Assembly: GCA_036346225.1 (NCBI GenBank)
Contig: JARFIW010001739.1
Span: 12,255,001-12,319,000 of the forward strand
Reading direction: 5' to 3'
Length of the DNA stretch: 64,000 nt
Source of the DNA: Platerodrilus igneus
Lineage: Eukaryota > Arthropoda > Insecta > Coleoptera > Lycidae
Shown here: in pieces, positions 44,141 to 56,170 of the stretch
How the letters are laid out: each line of letters starts with the position of its first letter
Position numbering within the stretch: the first letter of the stretch is position 1
The notes under the pieces: model-generated
Database searches by the model: none
Told to the model about the DNA's origin: nothing
The model's input: only the letters and a program-made list of their open reading frames with translations
Program-made: the position numbers and the translations under genes

Positions 44141-44660
44141 CTATTCAGGCCCCGCCCACCATAGCGAACATGAAATAACCGCGCTTGGCATTAATCCCCG
44201 AGATGCAGGATCAGCCGGATTATGCGAAGATTTAATATAAAACCATCGACTAGGTGCAATGATTTCTTGAATGTGGCTAACACGGTTTGTCACAAAAGTT
44301 TTCCAACGAAAAGGTGGAGAACGTATCCAAGTGAGAGCGACCGTAGAATCACTCCACGCTGAAACATCGGAGATTTCAATCAAGCCTTGATAAGACCGAA
44401 TGGTAAAAGGAAGTAAATCGGTTAATAAAACGGCGGCACATAATTCCAAACGTGGAATTGAAATGCGCTTAATTGGAGCTACTTTTGTTTTAGCGGTTAC
44501 AAATTGTACAGTTATTTCTCCAGTAGTTTGATTTATGAACTGGAAATATACTACCGCTGCATACCCTACCTCGCTAGCATCGCAAAACCCATGCAAATGA
44601 CAAGTAAAAGGATCCGAAGAGGTAAACAACGTGGTAACTTTAATGACGATAATAACGGCA
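44141..44660 (-). pseudogene. BEL/Pao RNase H domain
   Basis: HGFCDASEVGYAAVVYF near 44592-44540 supplies the first Asp, RLELCAAVLL the Glu, AWSDSTVALTWI the second Asp and HNPADPASRG the last Asp; all four catalytic residues are present. It is separated from RT by one stop and one frameshift near 44620-44680. It ends at a TAG (44141-44143) in the WWAGPE/LNYP context, again explicable as a mutated Trp codon. RNase H removes the RNA strand during cDNA synthesis. Confidence 0.88.
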
Positions 44661-44679
44661 ACTCTTCTTGGTATTGTTG

Positions 44680-45652
44680 TCATTGAGACGAAATGTCTGC
44701 TGGTGGAATGTCATCCCAATTTAAACCTAACATCCACAGATGCTGGATTAGGCGTTTTGCAAAAAGTGTTAGTGGGGCTAAAAACCCTAATGGATCATAT
44801 ATTCTGGCAACTTGCGAAAGTATGTTGCGCTTTGTACATATTGGGTTTAATGGTTTAACCCGAAATGAGAAAATATCTTCTGTAGGTGACCATTGAAGAC
44901 CTAATATTTTTATTGATTCATCAGAATCGAAATCGAGAGAAGTATATTGGCAAAAATCTGACGGAATGCCTTCCAAAATAGAAGCTGAATTAGAACTCCA
45001 TTTTCGAAGTTCAAACCCAGCCGAACGTAATAGTCGGATAAGTTGATCTTTGATTTCTCGGGCCGATTGTATAGAATCTCTACCAGCGACGAAATCGTCA
45101 ATATATAGATTTGACCGTATAGCCTCAGCAGCAAACGGAAACCTTTTGCCTTTGTCAATGGCTAATTGCTGAAGAGTTTTTAATGCTAGATAAGGCGATG
45201 ACTTAATACCATAGGTCACTGTATTAAGCTGATAAGTCTGAATGGGTTCTTCTGCGGAGAACCGCCACACAATTAATTGAAACCTTCGATGTTCTTCGGT
45301 AACCAAAATTTGTCGATACATTTGGCGAACATCACAAGTAAAAACGAAACGATAAGAGCGAAATTTAAGTAAGATTGACGAAATGTCATTTTGGAGACTA
45401 TGTCCAGCCAATTGAGTGTTATTAAGTGACACGTTGTTTTTAGCCTTTGCAGAGGCGTCAAAAACCACACGAATTTTAGAAGTATGACCTTCCTCTTTAA
45501 ACACAGAGTGATGGGGTAAAAAATAATTATCGTTCCCAACGGGCGGAGAATCGAGTAATGCCATATGACCCGCATCAAGATAGTCTTGCATGAAATTGTT
45601 GTATTGGGCGCGTAGCTCTGGTTGAGCATGCAATTTGCGCTCCAACAAAAAT
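44680..45652 (-). pseudogene. BEL/Pao reverse transcriptase
   Basis: In order: LERKLHAQPELRAQYNNFMQ, FLPHHSVFKE, IRVVFDASAK, FVFTCDVRQMYRQI (first catalytic Asp), YQLNTVTYGIKSSPYLALKT, and LYIDDFVAG near 45115-45090, the YxDD box of BEL/Pao RTs. ILSQVARIYDPLGFLAPLT leads into the connection. All catalytic aspartates are intact. The frame ends at a TGA (44680), apparently a mutated Trp codon, since the homologous sequence continues in frame for some 20 residues. Confidence 0.9.
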
Positions 45653-47748
45653 AGTCGTTTTTAGCCATGTCAAAAGACTTATCAAAAATGGGCCAAGTAT
45701 CGTTGAACGGTAACGCAACAATAAAACGACCGCTAGGGTCACGAGAAAACGTGTTTTCAAGAATCAAATCTGCCTTTTCTTCTTCCGGAGAAGTATAAGG
45801 CTTGGATGGCAACTCTTCTATCTCCCAAAACCGCCTTAGGGTCTGGTCGATAGGATCTTCTACAGAAGTGAAAAATGCTTGGACAGTATCAGACTGCAAG
45901 CTTTTTGTAGGACCAATAATAGTCCAACCAAAAATTGTATTTATGGCGGCAGGCTGAAGAAATTTGCCATGTATAACACCGCCATTGATGATGAACGGAT
46001 AAACATCTGCTCCAAGGAGCATGTCAATAGTTCCTGGAGAGTTCCAGGTCGGGTCTGCAAAGTGCAGGCCGCATAAGTGTTCCCAATTATGAGGAACTTC
46101 AACGCTAGGTAATTTGCCAGATATTGACAAAAGCACAAACGTTGTGACTTCTAGAGATTTTTCAGAGTCTAACATAGAACGTATGGTGCAGCTGACGGCA
46201 CCCCTATTGACTGCTGAAGTTGTCTGCCCAAGTCCATAAATCGGAACTTGAGAATGTATGCGTGGAAGCCAAAGTTTGCTCACGCAATCGTCTCGAATAA
46301 AGCTAGCTTGAGAGCCAGGGTCTAAGAGTACCCTGATCGGTTTGTATCTACCAGAACGATCTTGAACTTCCACAACAGCAGTGGAGAGTAAGACGGTGAC
46401 CCCAGAATTTAAATTCGTCTGTGAAGACAAAACATTTGCCGGAATAGGAGAGGCTGACTGAGTCCTATTGGCATTTTTATGCATAGGTGTAGCGGTCGGT
46501 TCAGTTGAACGGCTAGAAGCAGGTTGCGCTTCAAAATATAGCAAGGTATGATGCGGCTTGGCGCAAGTTCGACAAGAGTTATAGGATTTGCATTGAATGG
46601 ACGCATAGTCTGTTCGTAAGCAATTTAAACAAAGGCGTAAGTGTTTGACAATGTCGAAACGTTCCGTCGGAGTTTTCTTTAGAAACGATTGATATCTATA
46701 AATTAAGTGATTGCCTTTGCAAGAAGGACAATGGTGCGAAAATAAATTCTTTGAGTCACTGGAGCTACTTGGTGTATCCAGTGAAACTACGTTAGAAGAA
46801 ACTCTTGGTTTAAATTGAAACGCTAAGGATTTCTTAGGCACTGATGTGTGAGATGTATGGACAGTCGTCGAATAAGAAACAGGTGCGGTTGAAAAGGTTT
46901 CCAACGCTGCACATTGTTGAGTTAAACAATATCTCAAATCATCGAAATTGGGTATTTGCTTCGGATCCGATTGGAGTTCAAAGCGTTTTCTAGTGAACGG
47001 ATCGAGTTTTACTAAAAGAAAATCGACTAGAATAAAGTTCCGATGTTCAGTGGAAAACTTTAAGTTAGTTAGAACAGCAAGGTTCTCTGAAAAGCAATCA
47101 ATAAGTGCCCTAAGTTTCTTAGGGTCTTCTGATTTTAAAGGTGGAAAGTCTTTCATAGCTTTCGAATGCAAAGTTGCTAATAAACGTGGATTACTAAATC
47201 GCTCACGCAAGGCATTATATGAGATAATAAAATTATCCCCCGAAATGGGTACCGATTTAATAATTTTCAAAGACTCCCCGCTACAGCAATTGATAAGGTA
47301 ATTTAGCTTTTCAATATTGGTCAATGATGCATTATTATAAACCAGACTGTCAAATAAATCGATAAAAGAAGCGAATTCAGTACTCCATTATTAAAATGTG
47401 GGAGCTTTACCGGTAACAATTTTGATCCCGTACTTCTTGGAGCTTTTTCTGTAATTTGTGCCCGCATTTCTTACATCGTTTCAAGATGCAGCAGTATGCA
47501 ATAATAAGAGGAATTCACCTCTTTCCGTAAAGCGTTGTAATTCAATAATTCTACATCGTTAATTGAAGCTAAGACATCAATTAAAACTCTATTAAAATTG
47601 GAGTAAATGTCATTTACTCCCCTTGTTTGAATCTAGAATAACGTTTTTAAACTTGAATCACTTTGTATAGCGTTGCCAAGTTCCAACATCTCCATAATGC
47701 GTACCTTAAATAACTCAAGTTCTGCCAAATGTGTTTTTTTTTAGCCAT
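45650..47748 (-). pseudogene. BEL/Pao gag and protease region
   Basis: The protein probably starts at 47748 (MAKKK, then HLAELELFKVRIMEML). That N-terminal part has lost frame, and a long open stretch runs from 47324 to the break at about 45653. Capsid wording: LNYLINCCSGESLKIIKSVP and LRERFSNPRLL. The BEL-type zinc region is at 46760-46560: CPSCKGNHLIYRYQSF, LCLNCLRTDYASIQC and SCRTCAKPHHTLLYF. One expected cysteine reads Tyr. The aspartic protease is near 46350-46310: VLLDPGSQASFI, where the usual D-S/T-G reads D-P-G. A one-base shift near 45653 separates it from RT. Confidence 0.85.
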
Positions 47749-48417
47749 AATGACTGTTATTCTGAAAGACCTACAATAAAATGCTGTAAACGGTAACCGC
47801 TCAGCTGTGCGCTGAGAAATATTAAAATATTATGGGTTGTTGAAGGCACGAAAAATGTAAAATAGCGCATAAATCAATAAATCACGTTTATGACTATTAG
47901 CCTGCAATGGGTCTTAAGCAACACGTGAAAAACTAAGGGTTTGTCAAACAAAGCGTTATGATAAAATTTACAGTTTACGGGCGGCCTTTACATCAAAGCT
48001 CAGAGGGTCCACCAACTTCTAACATGTGGTTATCATATTTGCAAGAAAAATGCAGCTTTTACATTCTATTACTCCTGCAAATGTGTTCAATATTTTACTG
48101 CAAACCGAATGAAAGGTTGTATGTGATACTAAAAACGCGCAATGGCTTTTAATGCAAATTAGCAAATTTTATATTAAGAATTTGTTTGTAATTAAACGCT
48201 TGCTGGTTTAATTACGGCGAAATCGCTTATTTTAGTTTAAAGACAGTATAAATAATATTTACACATTTTAACCCGCTAAATATGGGCTTTGAACACAAAT
48301 TTAAAGCTATAATAATTGATTCAAAACACGCTCGCTGAAATGCAAAATAATATTTAATTTAGGACATGCGTATAAAACCATAGGACTAGTTAAATTCGGA
48401 TCGTATGGACCAATAAA
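47749..48417 (-). other. 5' leader of the young BEL/Pao element
   Basis: No gene. Lies between the primer site and the gag start and is expected to be untranslated leader with the packaging signal. Chance frames only. Confidence 0.6.
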
Positions 48418-48808
48418 TGTAGGGATGTTAAGGTGATCTAGATATGTTAATTATAGGGAAGGACCAATTACTTTTTGTAGCAATACCGATGGCAGTGTAG
48501 CGGTTATGTAATAAATAAAGCAACTACAACAAACTACTTAATAAAGGGTATAAATACCTTAAAGCCTGTGCCGCTCGGGGCAATAAAAGTCACACACAAA
48601 AGGTTAGCGGACAACCAAGAACACGCACGTTCGGTGTCGGTGTCGCTTCCAAAAGCTCTCATACAACTGTCTTCTGCAACGGTTCGAGTACGACTGTGTC
48701 ACTTCACGCACTCCCACTGCCGGTATATATGTTTCACTAAACTGTAGGGTACCCGCACTAATGGTATTTATTGCCACCAATACCAAATTGTTCGATGATG
48801 ACATAACA
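48418..48808 (-). repeat. 5' LTR of the young BEL/Pao element
   Basis: Partner of 41936-42321, with a tandem GGTGTC duplication near 48634-48645 that the other lacks. A few bases inside, on the minus strand (48413-48397), is TGGTCCATACGATCCG, a plausible tRNA primer site. Confidence 0.9.
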
Positions 48809-48813
48809 GGCAT

Positions 48814-49319
48814 AGCTTTTGAATAGCAGGCGTATAGGTTCCATCTCTGGTTTTACCTTTACTACTCTCACCTTGCCATCTAGTCCAAGGAAGACATCTA
48901 TCACCTTTGCCAATGGCCAATTTAATGGAGGGGTATTTTCATCTTTTAATTAACCTAAATCTCCAACCTTAATGTGTGCCTAGCTGAGAAGCCATTTGGG
49001 TCTATGCTGCAATCTATTCAAGTAATCGACGTTCCATCTTTTCCAGAATAATTGTTGAATTTGAAAAATTTTTACTATAAAGACAATCTATTTTCAGAGA
49101 TATCTGCAACTTCTCTTTCGGGAAAAGAAGTGAGAAGTCTGCCGATCAGGAAATGTCCTGGAGTCAGAGCTGTAAAACTTGTCGGGTCATCACTAAATGC
49201 ACAGAGCGGGGCGTGGATTTAGTGCTGCTTCTATCTGAGTTAAGATGGTAGTCAATTCTTCATAGGTAGGAATTAGATTTACAATAAGTCTGAAAAGATG
49301 GTATTTTGCGCTTTTTATT
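48814..49319 (-). pseudogene. Older BEL/Pao element: integrase C-terminal part
   Basis: On the minus strand: LIVNLIPTYEELTTILTQIE, ALCAFSDDP, TALTPGHFLIGRLL, then LKDENTPPLNWPLAKVIDVF and GLDGKVRVVKV, the tail of a BEL/Pao integrase. It is cut at 48814 by the younger element and at 49319 by the solo LTR, beyond which the same domain resumes at 50666. Several stops are present. Confidence 0.8.
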
Positions 49320-50665
49320 TGTTACGTTTATTTTCAGCTAAGTAAAAAAAACATTCTTTTCTGGTAATGCATCATTCATTCAAATAGACTCCACCTAGAT
49401 CTTTAGAACATTCTCCTGTAACTTTTACCGCTTAACAATAGTACACTTCCTAATAATTTGCATTTCAATCTATTTACGTTACCAAATAAAAATTCCCAAT
49501 ATAAAATTAGATAGTCAGTACCTTATTTTAGCTGTGCGCGGGTTTACTATTCTTATAGCATATACGTACGTCCTAATTGCAAAGACCTAGGTACTCGTCA
49601 AAATAAGGTATTGGACTATTGGATAAACTTGTGTTTCAAGTTTTAATCATCTGTTCGATAACACTAACGTTTTGTGTGGAATGCTAATTGAAAACGAATT
49701 GTTTGTTACTAAATTCTGTCCTAGAGACAACAACGATTAGTCGTCGTTGCCGTCGTAATTTTTTTTTGTTTCCGTCCTTCCAAATTTCGCACACACCGTT
49801 GTGTGGTAAGTATTTGTAATTAGAAAAAATGTACTTTCTTTTGTACCGGTTTTAATCTTTGCCTGTAATTGTTGTTTTGTAGCGTTTTCCGGTGGGTAGG
49901 ACCGTCCTGTACCTTGGTGCTAAATAATGAGAGAGTGCCGCCCCGTGTAATGGCACAACCTACGTGATCCTAGACCCCGCTACTCCGCTCCGACCCTAAG
50001 GAGGGTTAATAGACCCATCAACATCGACACATGGGTGAGTGTTGATCCGGTATTTGCTATATGGGTTTTATTATATATACTGATCGTTTACCGTGGGAAC
50101 CTCACGTAATGAGCTTTATTCTCACGATGGTGATTTTCTATTTAAGACAAGTATGGGTATGATAGGAAGTTTGGTGAATGAATGGCCTGGTAGTAATTGT
50201 TCATATGTGAGTGTATATGGATTATTCATGTTGTATTTACAAGGACCACTGTAGTCATTTATTTGTAGATATTTGTTTCTAGGCTTACTATGATCACTTG
50301 GAGCTGTGGTTTTTACAGTTGTACTGTTGGTTTGCTTTTTTTAATTAAGATGGGGGAGCGACCTAAAAACTACAGCTCGCCATTGTAAATTAAAAAAAAA
50401 TGCTTTCTTTTAGGTTGTGCTTTTAGATGTACAATGTAGTCATTGAGTATGCATTTTTGAGTACTACTGTGCTCCTGTAATATATTTTGTTTAATTATAA
50501 GTTTTTTTTGATATTTTATTTATGAGTTATGAATGAGGGCAAGTATTTTTTTTTATTTCAGGCCTCCCTTTAGCTCGTAGTGAAAATACCCCCTCCCACT
50601 CACCGATTGAGTCTGGCTATCACGTACTTTTGGTTCTTTTGTAGGCTACGGCAAACTACGTAGCA
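49320..50665 (+). repeat. Solo LTR inserted in the older BEL/Pao integrase
   Basis: Starts TGTTACGTTTATTTTCAGC and ends GGCAAACTACGTAGCA, the same termini as the gag-only element's LTRs and nearly the same length (1346 against 1334). On the integrase strand the flanks are AATT and AATA, a 4-bp target duplication with one mismatch. Removing it joins the integrase phrase YHGGIW (with a stop) to KSAKYHLFRLI in frame. No internal region is present, as after LTR-LTR recombination. Confidence 0.75.
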
Positions 50666-52840
50666 AATTGCGGCTTACCAAATGCCGCCATGATAAGCAG
50701 AACGGGGCGGTATGGATTTCCACTGAATTTTATATTGAGTTAGAGAATTTTCAATTGCGTTTAAGAAGTTCAAAGATTACCTTGAATTAGTTGCTAGAAC
50801 CAAGAAAGTTGGTAGCGTTATCGGTGTAAATTAATTTGAGGTTTCCTCGTCTACTAATAAATCTTATCAACGTAAGCAAAAATGATTTCGTAGACAGACC
50901 GGTAACAAGTTCGATATGAATAGCACGACTAACCATGCATATAAACATTGCAATGTAACATTTAGTAATTGGTGCTTTGCGTAGTTTAGAGCTATTTATT
51001 ATAAAAGAACCCCCAAAATCAACCCCCACATTAGTAAAAGGAGGAGAGATGCAAAGTCTTTCCTTTGGTGAATCAGACATTATCTGAGAGGCTGCTTGTC
51101 CATTAAACCGAAAACAGGTGTGACATTGACGAATTTTTGATTTCTCTTAAGCCATTTAGAGGCCAATACTTGAGACGGACTTTGGATAATGTAGTTTGAG
51201 GATCGGAGTGACACAATCTAATATGTTCTCGTTTGAGTATGAGATGAACTGTGTGGTCCTTAGATGGAAGAAGAAATGGGTATTTTTGATCAAATGGTAC
51301 ATTCGCGTTTTTAAGCCTTCCGCCAACACGTAGCATATGTGTGGTAAAAGAGTCGCGTTTGATAAAATCTTATTTGATTTAATGTTGGAAATTTCTTGCG
51401 TAAATGAGTGATATTGTAACTGTTTAATAATTTTTGTTTCAGAGGATTGAAGTTCGACAACTGTAAGTGGGCCTGATAACTTTTCTGAATTTCTAGCATT
51501 ATATAAAAATCTGAGGCAGTACGCTATAGTGCGTTGGGGTTTAGTAAATGTAGAGAATCTTCCAAAAAGCGTCATACGAAAACCAGTGAGATTTCCTTGT
51601 GCGTGATGAACAATTCCTTTCTCTTCGGGAGGATTTGAAATTTTTGATTTTGAATTAAATTTGGACAGATCTAATTGAGAGTTTAAGAGGAAATGTGGTC
51701 CATCCAACCAAAGTTCAGATTTCAAAATATCCGCAGGATTTTCATCTGACTTAATATATCGTCACGTATAGTTCGAGCAATTTTCATATATTTCAAGTAT
51801 TTGGGTAACCCTGCAACAAACTGGGTCCATTAGAGAAGGGTGCGATCTTAACCAAGTTAAGACAATTTCTGAATCCGACCATAAATTATAGAGCACAACT
51901 GGATCGCACCTTCTTTAAAGATTCCAATTATCTTCTGTGTGAATTTGGCGTATAAAACAGCACCCATAAGTTCTAATTTAAATAGGGTTAGTTGCTTCAG
52001 AAGCGCAACTCTCTGATGAGATTAGCGTACGAGATGCTTTTTGAGAACTATACACTACATGCAAGTAAACGCAACCAAGGTATGCCTTTAAACTGGAATT
52101 TGAGAATGAGTGAATTTCAAGTTTAACAATATGGTTCTCAATAAAAATTAATCTTGGAAATTTAAGATCATGGAGTGTTGAAATGCTTTTTACGAAGTTT
52201 ATCCATTCTTCGCACAGATCTGTAGTTAAGATGTCATCCCAATCTAATTTAGAAATCAAAATTTTTTGCATAATTAGTTTCGCCGTGACTGTAACTGGAT
52301 TAATTAAACTCATTGGGTCAAATTTTTGAGCTATTAATGAGAGCATCTCCCGCTTAGTATAGAATACTTTCGGTTCAATTCCAGGTACGACAATAGATAG
52401 AGAAACTATTCAAGTGCGAACTCCAACGAAGAATTAACACATTTTTTGGAGCTAAATATAATGAGAATAATGTCTTAAATTAGAAATATTTTCCAAAAAT
52501 TGTGAAGAGTTTGAGCACTATTTGTAAGCAGAAATGCAAGCAGAATTGAGTAGATCGGTTATTTCCTTAAGCGCCTTCAAAAAAGTTTCCATGTCATTAA
52601 TACCATAGAAAATATCACCCATGTAACATGAGTTGAACAGAGCATTACTAGCTATCGGGTACTGATCTTTATTAGAGACTAATTCCATTAGACATCTAGT
52701 ACTTAGGAAAGGTGCACAATTGGTACAATAAGTTACAGTTTGAAGTTCGACGCAATTTATTTCTTCTTTGAGAGAAGCGCGATATAAAATATTTAAGAGA
52801 AAGTTTTGATTAAGGCGTATCCTAACTTTAAAAGAATGGC
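50666..52840 (-). pseudogene. Older BEL/Pao element: integrase core, RNase H and RT remnants
   Basis: Minus strand, from high to low. RT: TVTYCTNCAPFLSTRCLMEL and CYMGDIFYG near 52640-52600, where the YxDD box is lost. Connection (52346-51978): AQKFDPMSLINPVTVTAKLI and LDWDDILTTDLCEEWI. An RNase H fragment follows, then HHCC integrase (51336-51103: LRVGGRLKN, KREHIRLCHSDPQTTLSKVR) and integrase core (51080-50787: FTNVGVDFGGSFI, LIYTDNATNFLGSS). Gag and protease are missing because a gypsy relic begins at about 52845. Many stops; clearly older than the nested copy. Confidence 0.82.
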
Positions 52841-52844
52841 GACA

Positions 52845-54141
52845 CTACTTAATAGATAGACACTTCAAACTAATTACCGATCAAATGTCCATTTCGTTTA
52901 TGTTTAGCTAGAAACATAGCGGCAAAATTAAAAAACGAAAAAATTGCAAGACGGAGATTAAAGTTAGTTTACTACAATTTTAATAATGTACCGCCAAGGG
53001 AAGACTAATAAAGTACCTGGTGCACTTAGCAAGATATACTGTTCTTAGAATAGCCAACAGAATTTTTTAGAATGACAGAGAACGTTGTCACCCGCGTGTC
53101 ACTAGTGTAACTCACTGGTTGAGTTCCAAAACATGCCCTTTTCTTTGTTAATAACGATTACCGAAACATTATTAAGGCGACTGCACCTTTTCAACAACCA
53201 AATGTACACTCTGGAGGACCTATTAAAAATTCCTCTCGCAACAAATTCATCCTAACTATAGTTGATACATATTTCCGTCTTCCTTTTGGATATCCTTGTG
53301 AAAACATATCAAAAACCAGAGTAATTAAATATTTCCACTGTCTATTTCAATATTTGGTTTGCTGTCATAAATCCACTCAGACCCACGAGCTGCTGTTATG
53401 TCAGAAAAATGGAGAAAATACTTAACCTCGCATGGAACTGGTACGAGTTAATCTTCGCCTTCAACAAGATAATGGTTTAGTGAAGAGATTTAACGACATA
53501 CTATGAAAAACAGTTGTGCTGACTCTAAGGTCGGAAAATTTGCACATTTTGCAATGGGAACTGGTTTTAGAAGATATATCTCACTCTATCAGATCACTAC
53601 TTTGCACGTCTACAAATACGACTTCACATGAAAGAACGTTTGATTATCCTAAAACTACTTCTAATGACAAAATTCTACCGTTTTGGGTTTTATCACCTGG
53701 TTCTGTTCTCTTAAAAAGATTTAACAAGAATAGCACGTACGAACCTCTTGTGGACGAGGTTAGCACTACCAGGCGCATGCTCCGAAAACGCTCGATAGGC
53801 GAAAAGCTATCGCATCGTTAATAAATTTAGCTTCTGACGATATGGATCTAAATCGTGATGATGTTTTCAATAGAAACACTGCAGTATGCGACCCTATCCA
53901 TCACATTTCAGATGTACGTTTGATACCAACTCTGATAGACGAGAATAACTTGGAAAATGGTTATGGTGACTCCAACGGGGAAATAAAAAATAAAGACTCG
54001 TCTCAGTTGGAGGCTGCTGGAATCAAATTGACACCGACAGAACAAATCCGACAGTCAACAGATAACAAAAAGTGGATTATATACTTTAAACAAGTGCTAT
54101 TGTATTTTAAGGATCAATGTTTTGTTAAATTACCACATTAG
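52845..54141 (+). pseudogene. Ty3/gypsy relic A: RNase H end, integrase and tail
   Basis: RNase H wording HYLIDRHFKLITDQMSISFM at 52850-52910. Integrase starts with a diverged zinc part. Its core is at 53230-53310: NKFILTIVDTYFRLPFGYPC (first D) and ENISKTRVIKYFHCLFQYL. The second catalytic D region is lost. The better preserved part (53516-53821) reads LHILQWELVLEDISHSIRSL, CTSTNTTSHERTF, LSPGSVLLKRF and PLVDEV, the C-terminal integrase domain. A tail frame (53842-54141) follows. No LTR of its own was identified. It lies 30 bases before the LTR of a second, unrelated gypsy element. Confidence 0.75.
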
Positions 54142-54174
54142 TAGTTAGCAGTCACCTGAGTTACTGCTATGTAT

Positions 54175-54667
54175 TGTAACAGTATTAAGAGATATATGGA
54201 ACATTCTCGAAAGGACGTTATACAGTTTTTACTAAAGTGACTTCATATCTATTTACCGTTAACCAGTCTAATACGGTTGTTCTCGATTGGTTTTGTGACG
54301 TACATTCTGAATACTTTCTTAATTTAACTAGAATAAAGACTTATTTAATATACGCATAAATCACGTTACGGCAGTTTAGTATTAGTTTGAATTCCGTCCT
54401 AATAAATGTTTGTTGCACATAAGCTAATGTACAGACAAACTTGTTTATGTGATATAAATATATTAAATAAATAAATTATTAGGAAGATTAGTGCTACAAT
54501 AGTGTGTAATTCGTCGTACCTAGAAGATTAAATTATTGCTACAAATAGTGTATAAGGTAGTGTTAACGTAAACAAGACTGTAAATATTTGTGATTATGGA
54601 GAATAATTATTAGACTTGTACTTATTGGAACTACAAGTAAGGTCACTGTTAAAAAATTCGTTACAAT
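54175..54667 (+). repeat. 5' LTR of gypsy element B
   Basis: Begins TGTAACAGTATTAAGAGATA and ends with TTCGTTACA. Shares with the 3' LTR the words ATATGGAACATTCTCGAAA and ATAATTATTAGAC. Confidence 0.85.
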
Positions 54668-54690
54668 AATCTCAAGCGTGCGCGGTTGTA

Positions 54691-55950
54691 GTGAACAAAA
54701 TATTTGAACGACCTTCCTTTGAATACCTGTCACAATTAGTGAACAACAGAAATGGACAACGAAAGCTTTTTTGTCTTGAAAGGGTTCAGCTCATGTGTAG
54801 CGGCGAGCTTCGTGTAAAAATTATGAAAATATTCCGCAAGTTTTACACAAAAATTGCAGAAAAACTTTGTAAGCTTGGCAGCGTAATTAGAAGAAAGTAA
54901 CAAAAATTTTTCAAATGAATTCCGGGAAAATGCAGCAAACTTAGCAGAAAAAGTGATTTAGATTGCCTCCAATCTACAAGAAAGCTTTACGGGAAACAGA
55001 CCAAAATGCGAAAGCCGTTAAAAATAAAGGAGTTTATATAAGAGAGTGTTAAATCGGTGGAAAACTAGAAGCGAACACTGAAAGTCAGTTTTGCCGGCGG
55101 TTTTTAGGAATTGCAAGCCAAATTTTCTGAGAATTCATTAGAAAGCTTACCTGTTCTAGAAACGAGGTTTTCTGAAAAACTTTTAAGGACTTCGCAAAAA
55201 CTGAAAGAACAAATTCTGGAGATGGACAAAGGATTAATTACCAAACAGTACAAGCGCCGGCGCCCTTAACCCCGATGATACGGCACACCTCAAAATTTAA
55301 GAATGCCAAGGAAAACAGACATACGCCATTGAAGTTCAAAGCAAAACTACCTACCCTTAATGGAAAGTCTCTTTGGACGACGTATTTAAAACAATTTGAG
55401 ACCAGCGCGACGGCTAACCGCTGGAATGACTGTCAGAAGGCAACTGCGTTAATAGTCGCACTACGGGGTGAAGTCTTGAATATCCTACAAACTATATCGG
55501 ACCGTGATCAAAGAAACGATGTGATCTTAACATCAAGGCTGGAAATGCATTACGGCGATTCTCGCCTGCAACAACTGTATCACGCTCAAACGGAAAACCA
55601 TTGTCAGAAGGCCAACGCAAATTTAAGTGATACAAAGCAGATATTGCTCACTTAGTGAGACTAGTCTATCCAACACAACGGACAGTTTCTTGGAATAGCT
55701 AGCGGTGTAGACCTTTGTCGATAGAATGCGGGATATTCCTGATTTATGTTTTGGGGTTTAAAGCGGCAAAGCATGTGTCGCATTGTAGTAGCACAAATTT
55801 ATATATTTTGTTGAAGAATATGGTCAAGGGAGCATGAAGGAAAAGATTCAAAGGGTTTTCCGTGGCCAGCGGCAAAATAGTTAACGTTTGAAATGCTGAC
55901 TTTATGGAAAAATTTTACCAAATCCAGCGGCAGTGGAAGCAACCCAAGAA
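54691..55950 (+). pseudogene. Gypsy element B gag
   Basis: A first piece (54691-54900) is basic and helical. The recognisable gag capsid lies at 55275-55655: KLPTLNGKSLWTTYLKQFET, ATANRWNDCQKATALIVALR, GEVLNILQTI and HYGDSRLQQLYHAQ, the wording of capsid in insect gypsy elements. After the stop the frame continues as ARLVRLVYP-like residues in another frame. No intact zinc knuckle was found; the stretch 55700-55950 is too decayed to read. Confidence 0.75.
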
Positions 55951-56029
55951 CAGGGCGAAAGAAACCGGAAACTAGGGAAGGCCCATGAAGAGTGGCGAAA
56001 GTCGAGCTGCACGTATTCTGCCAAGAAGG

Positions 56030-56170
56030 ACATCATATGCATTGCGCCAGTCAGGTATAAAGATAGTATTTATGTATGTGCACAGTATAACTGTAAGATT
56101 ATTAAATTTTTAGTCGATACCGATGCCACTAGGACAATTGTAAACCTTGCTAGGGTATGCAAGTAATGTG
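56030..56170 (+). pseudogene. Gypsy element B protease
   Basis: KIIKFLVDTDATRTIVNLA corresponds to the active site of a retroelement aspartic protease. The catalytic D-T-G triplet reads D-T-D, so the enzyme would be dead. Only about 45 codons are in frame. Confidence 0.7.

Larger units (their letters stand above)
41936..48808 (-). mobile_element. Nearly intact BEL/Pao LTR retrotransposon
   Basis: 6.9 kb, bounded by LTRs at 41936-42321 and 48418-48808 and by an exact 5-bp target duplication GGCAT (41931-41935 and 48809-48813). Order on the minus strand: 5' LTR, primer site, gag, protease, RT, RNase H, integrase, polypurine tract, 3' LTR. The two LTRs differ by about a dozen substitutions, one single-base gap and one 6-bp duplication in some 386 bases, so insertion was fairly recent. 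A small number of frameshifts and stops break the polyprotein. It sits inside an older BEL/Pao element of the same orientation. Confidence 0.92.
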
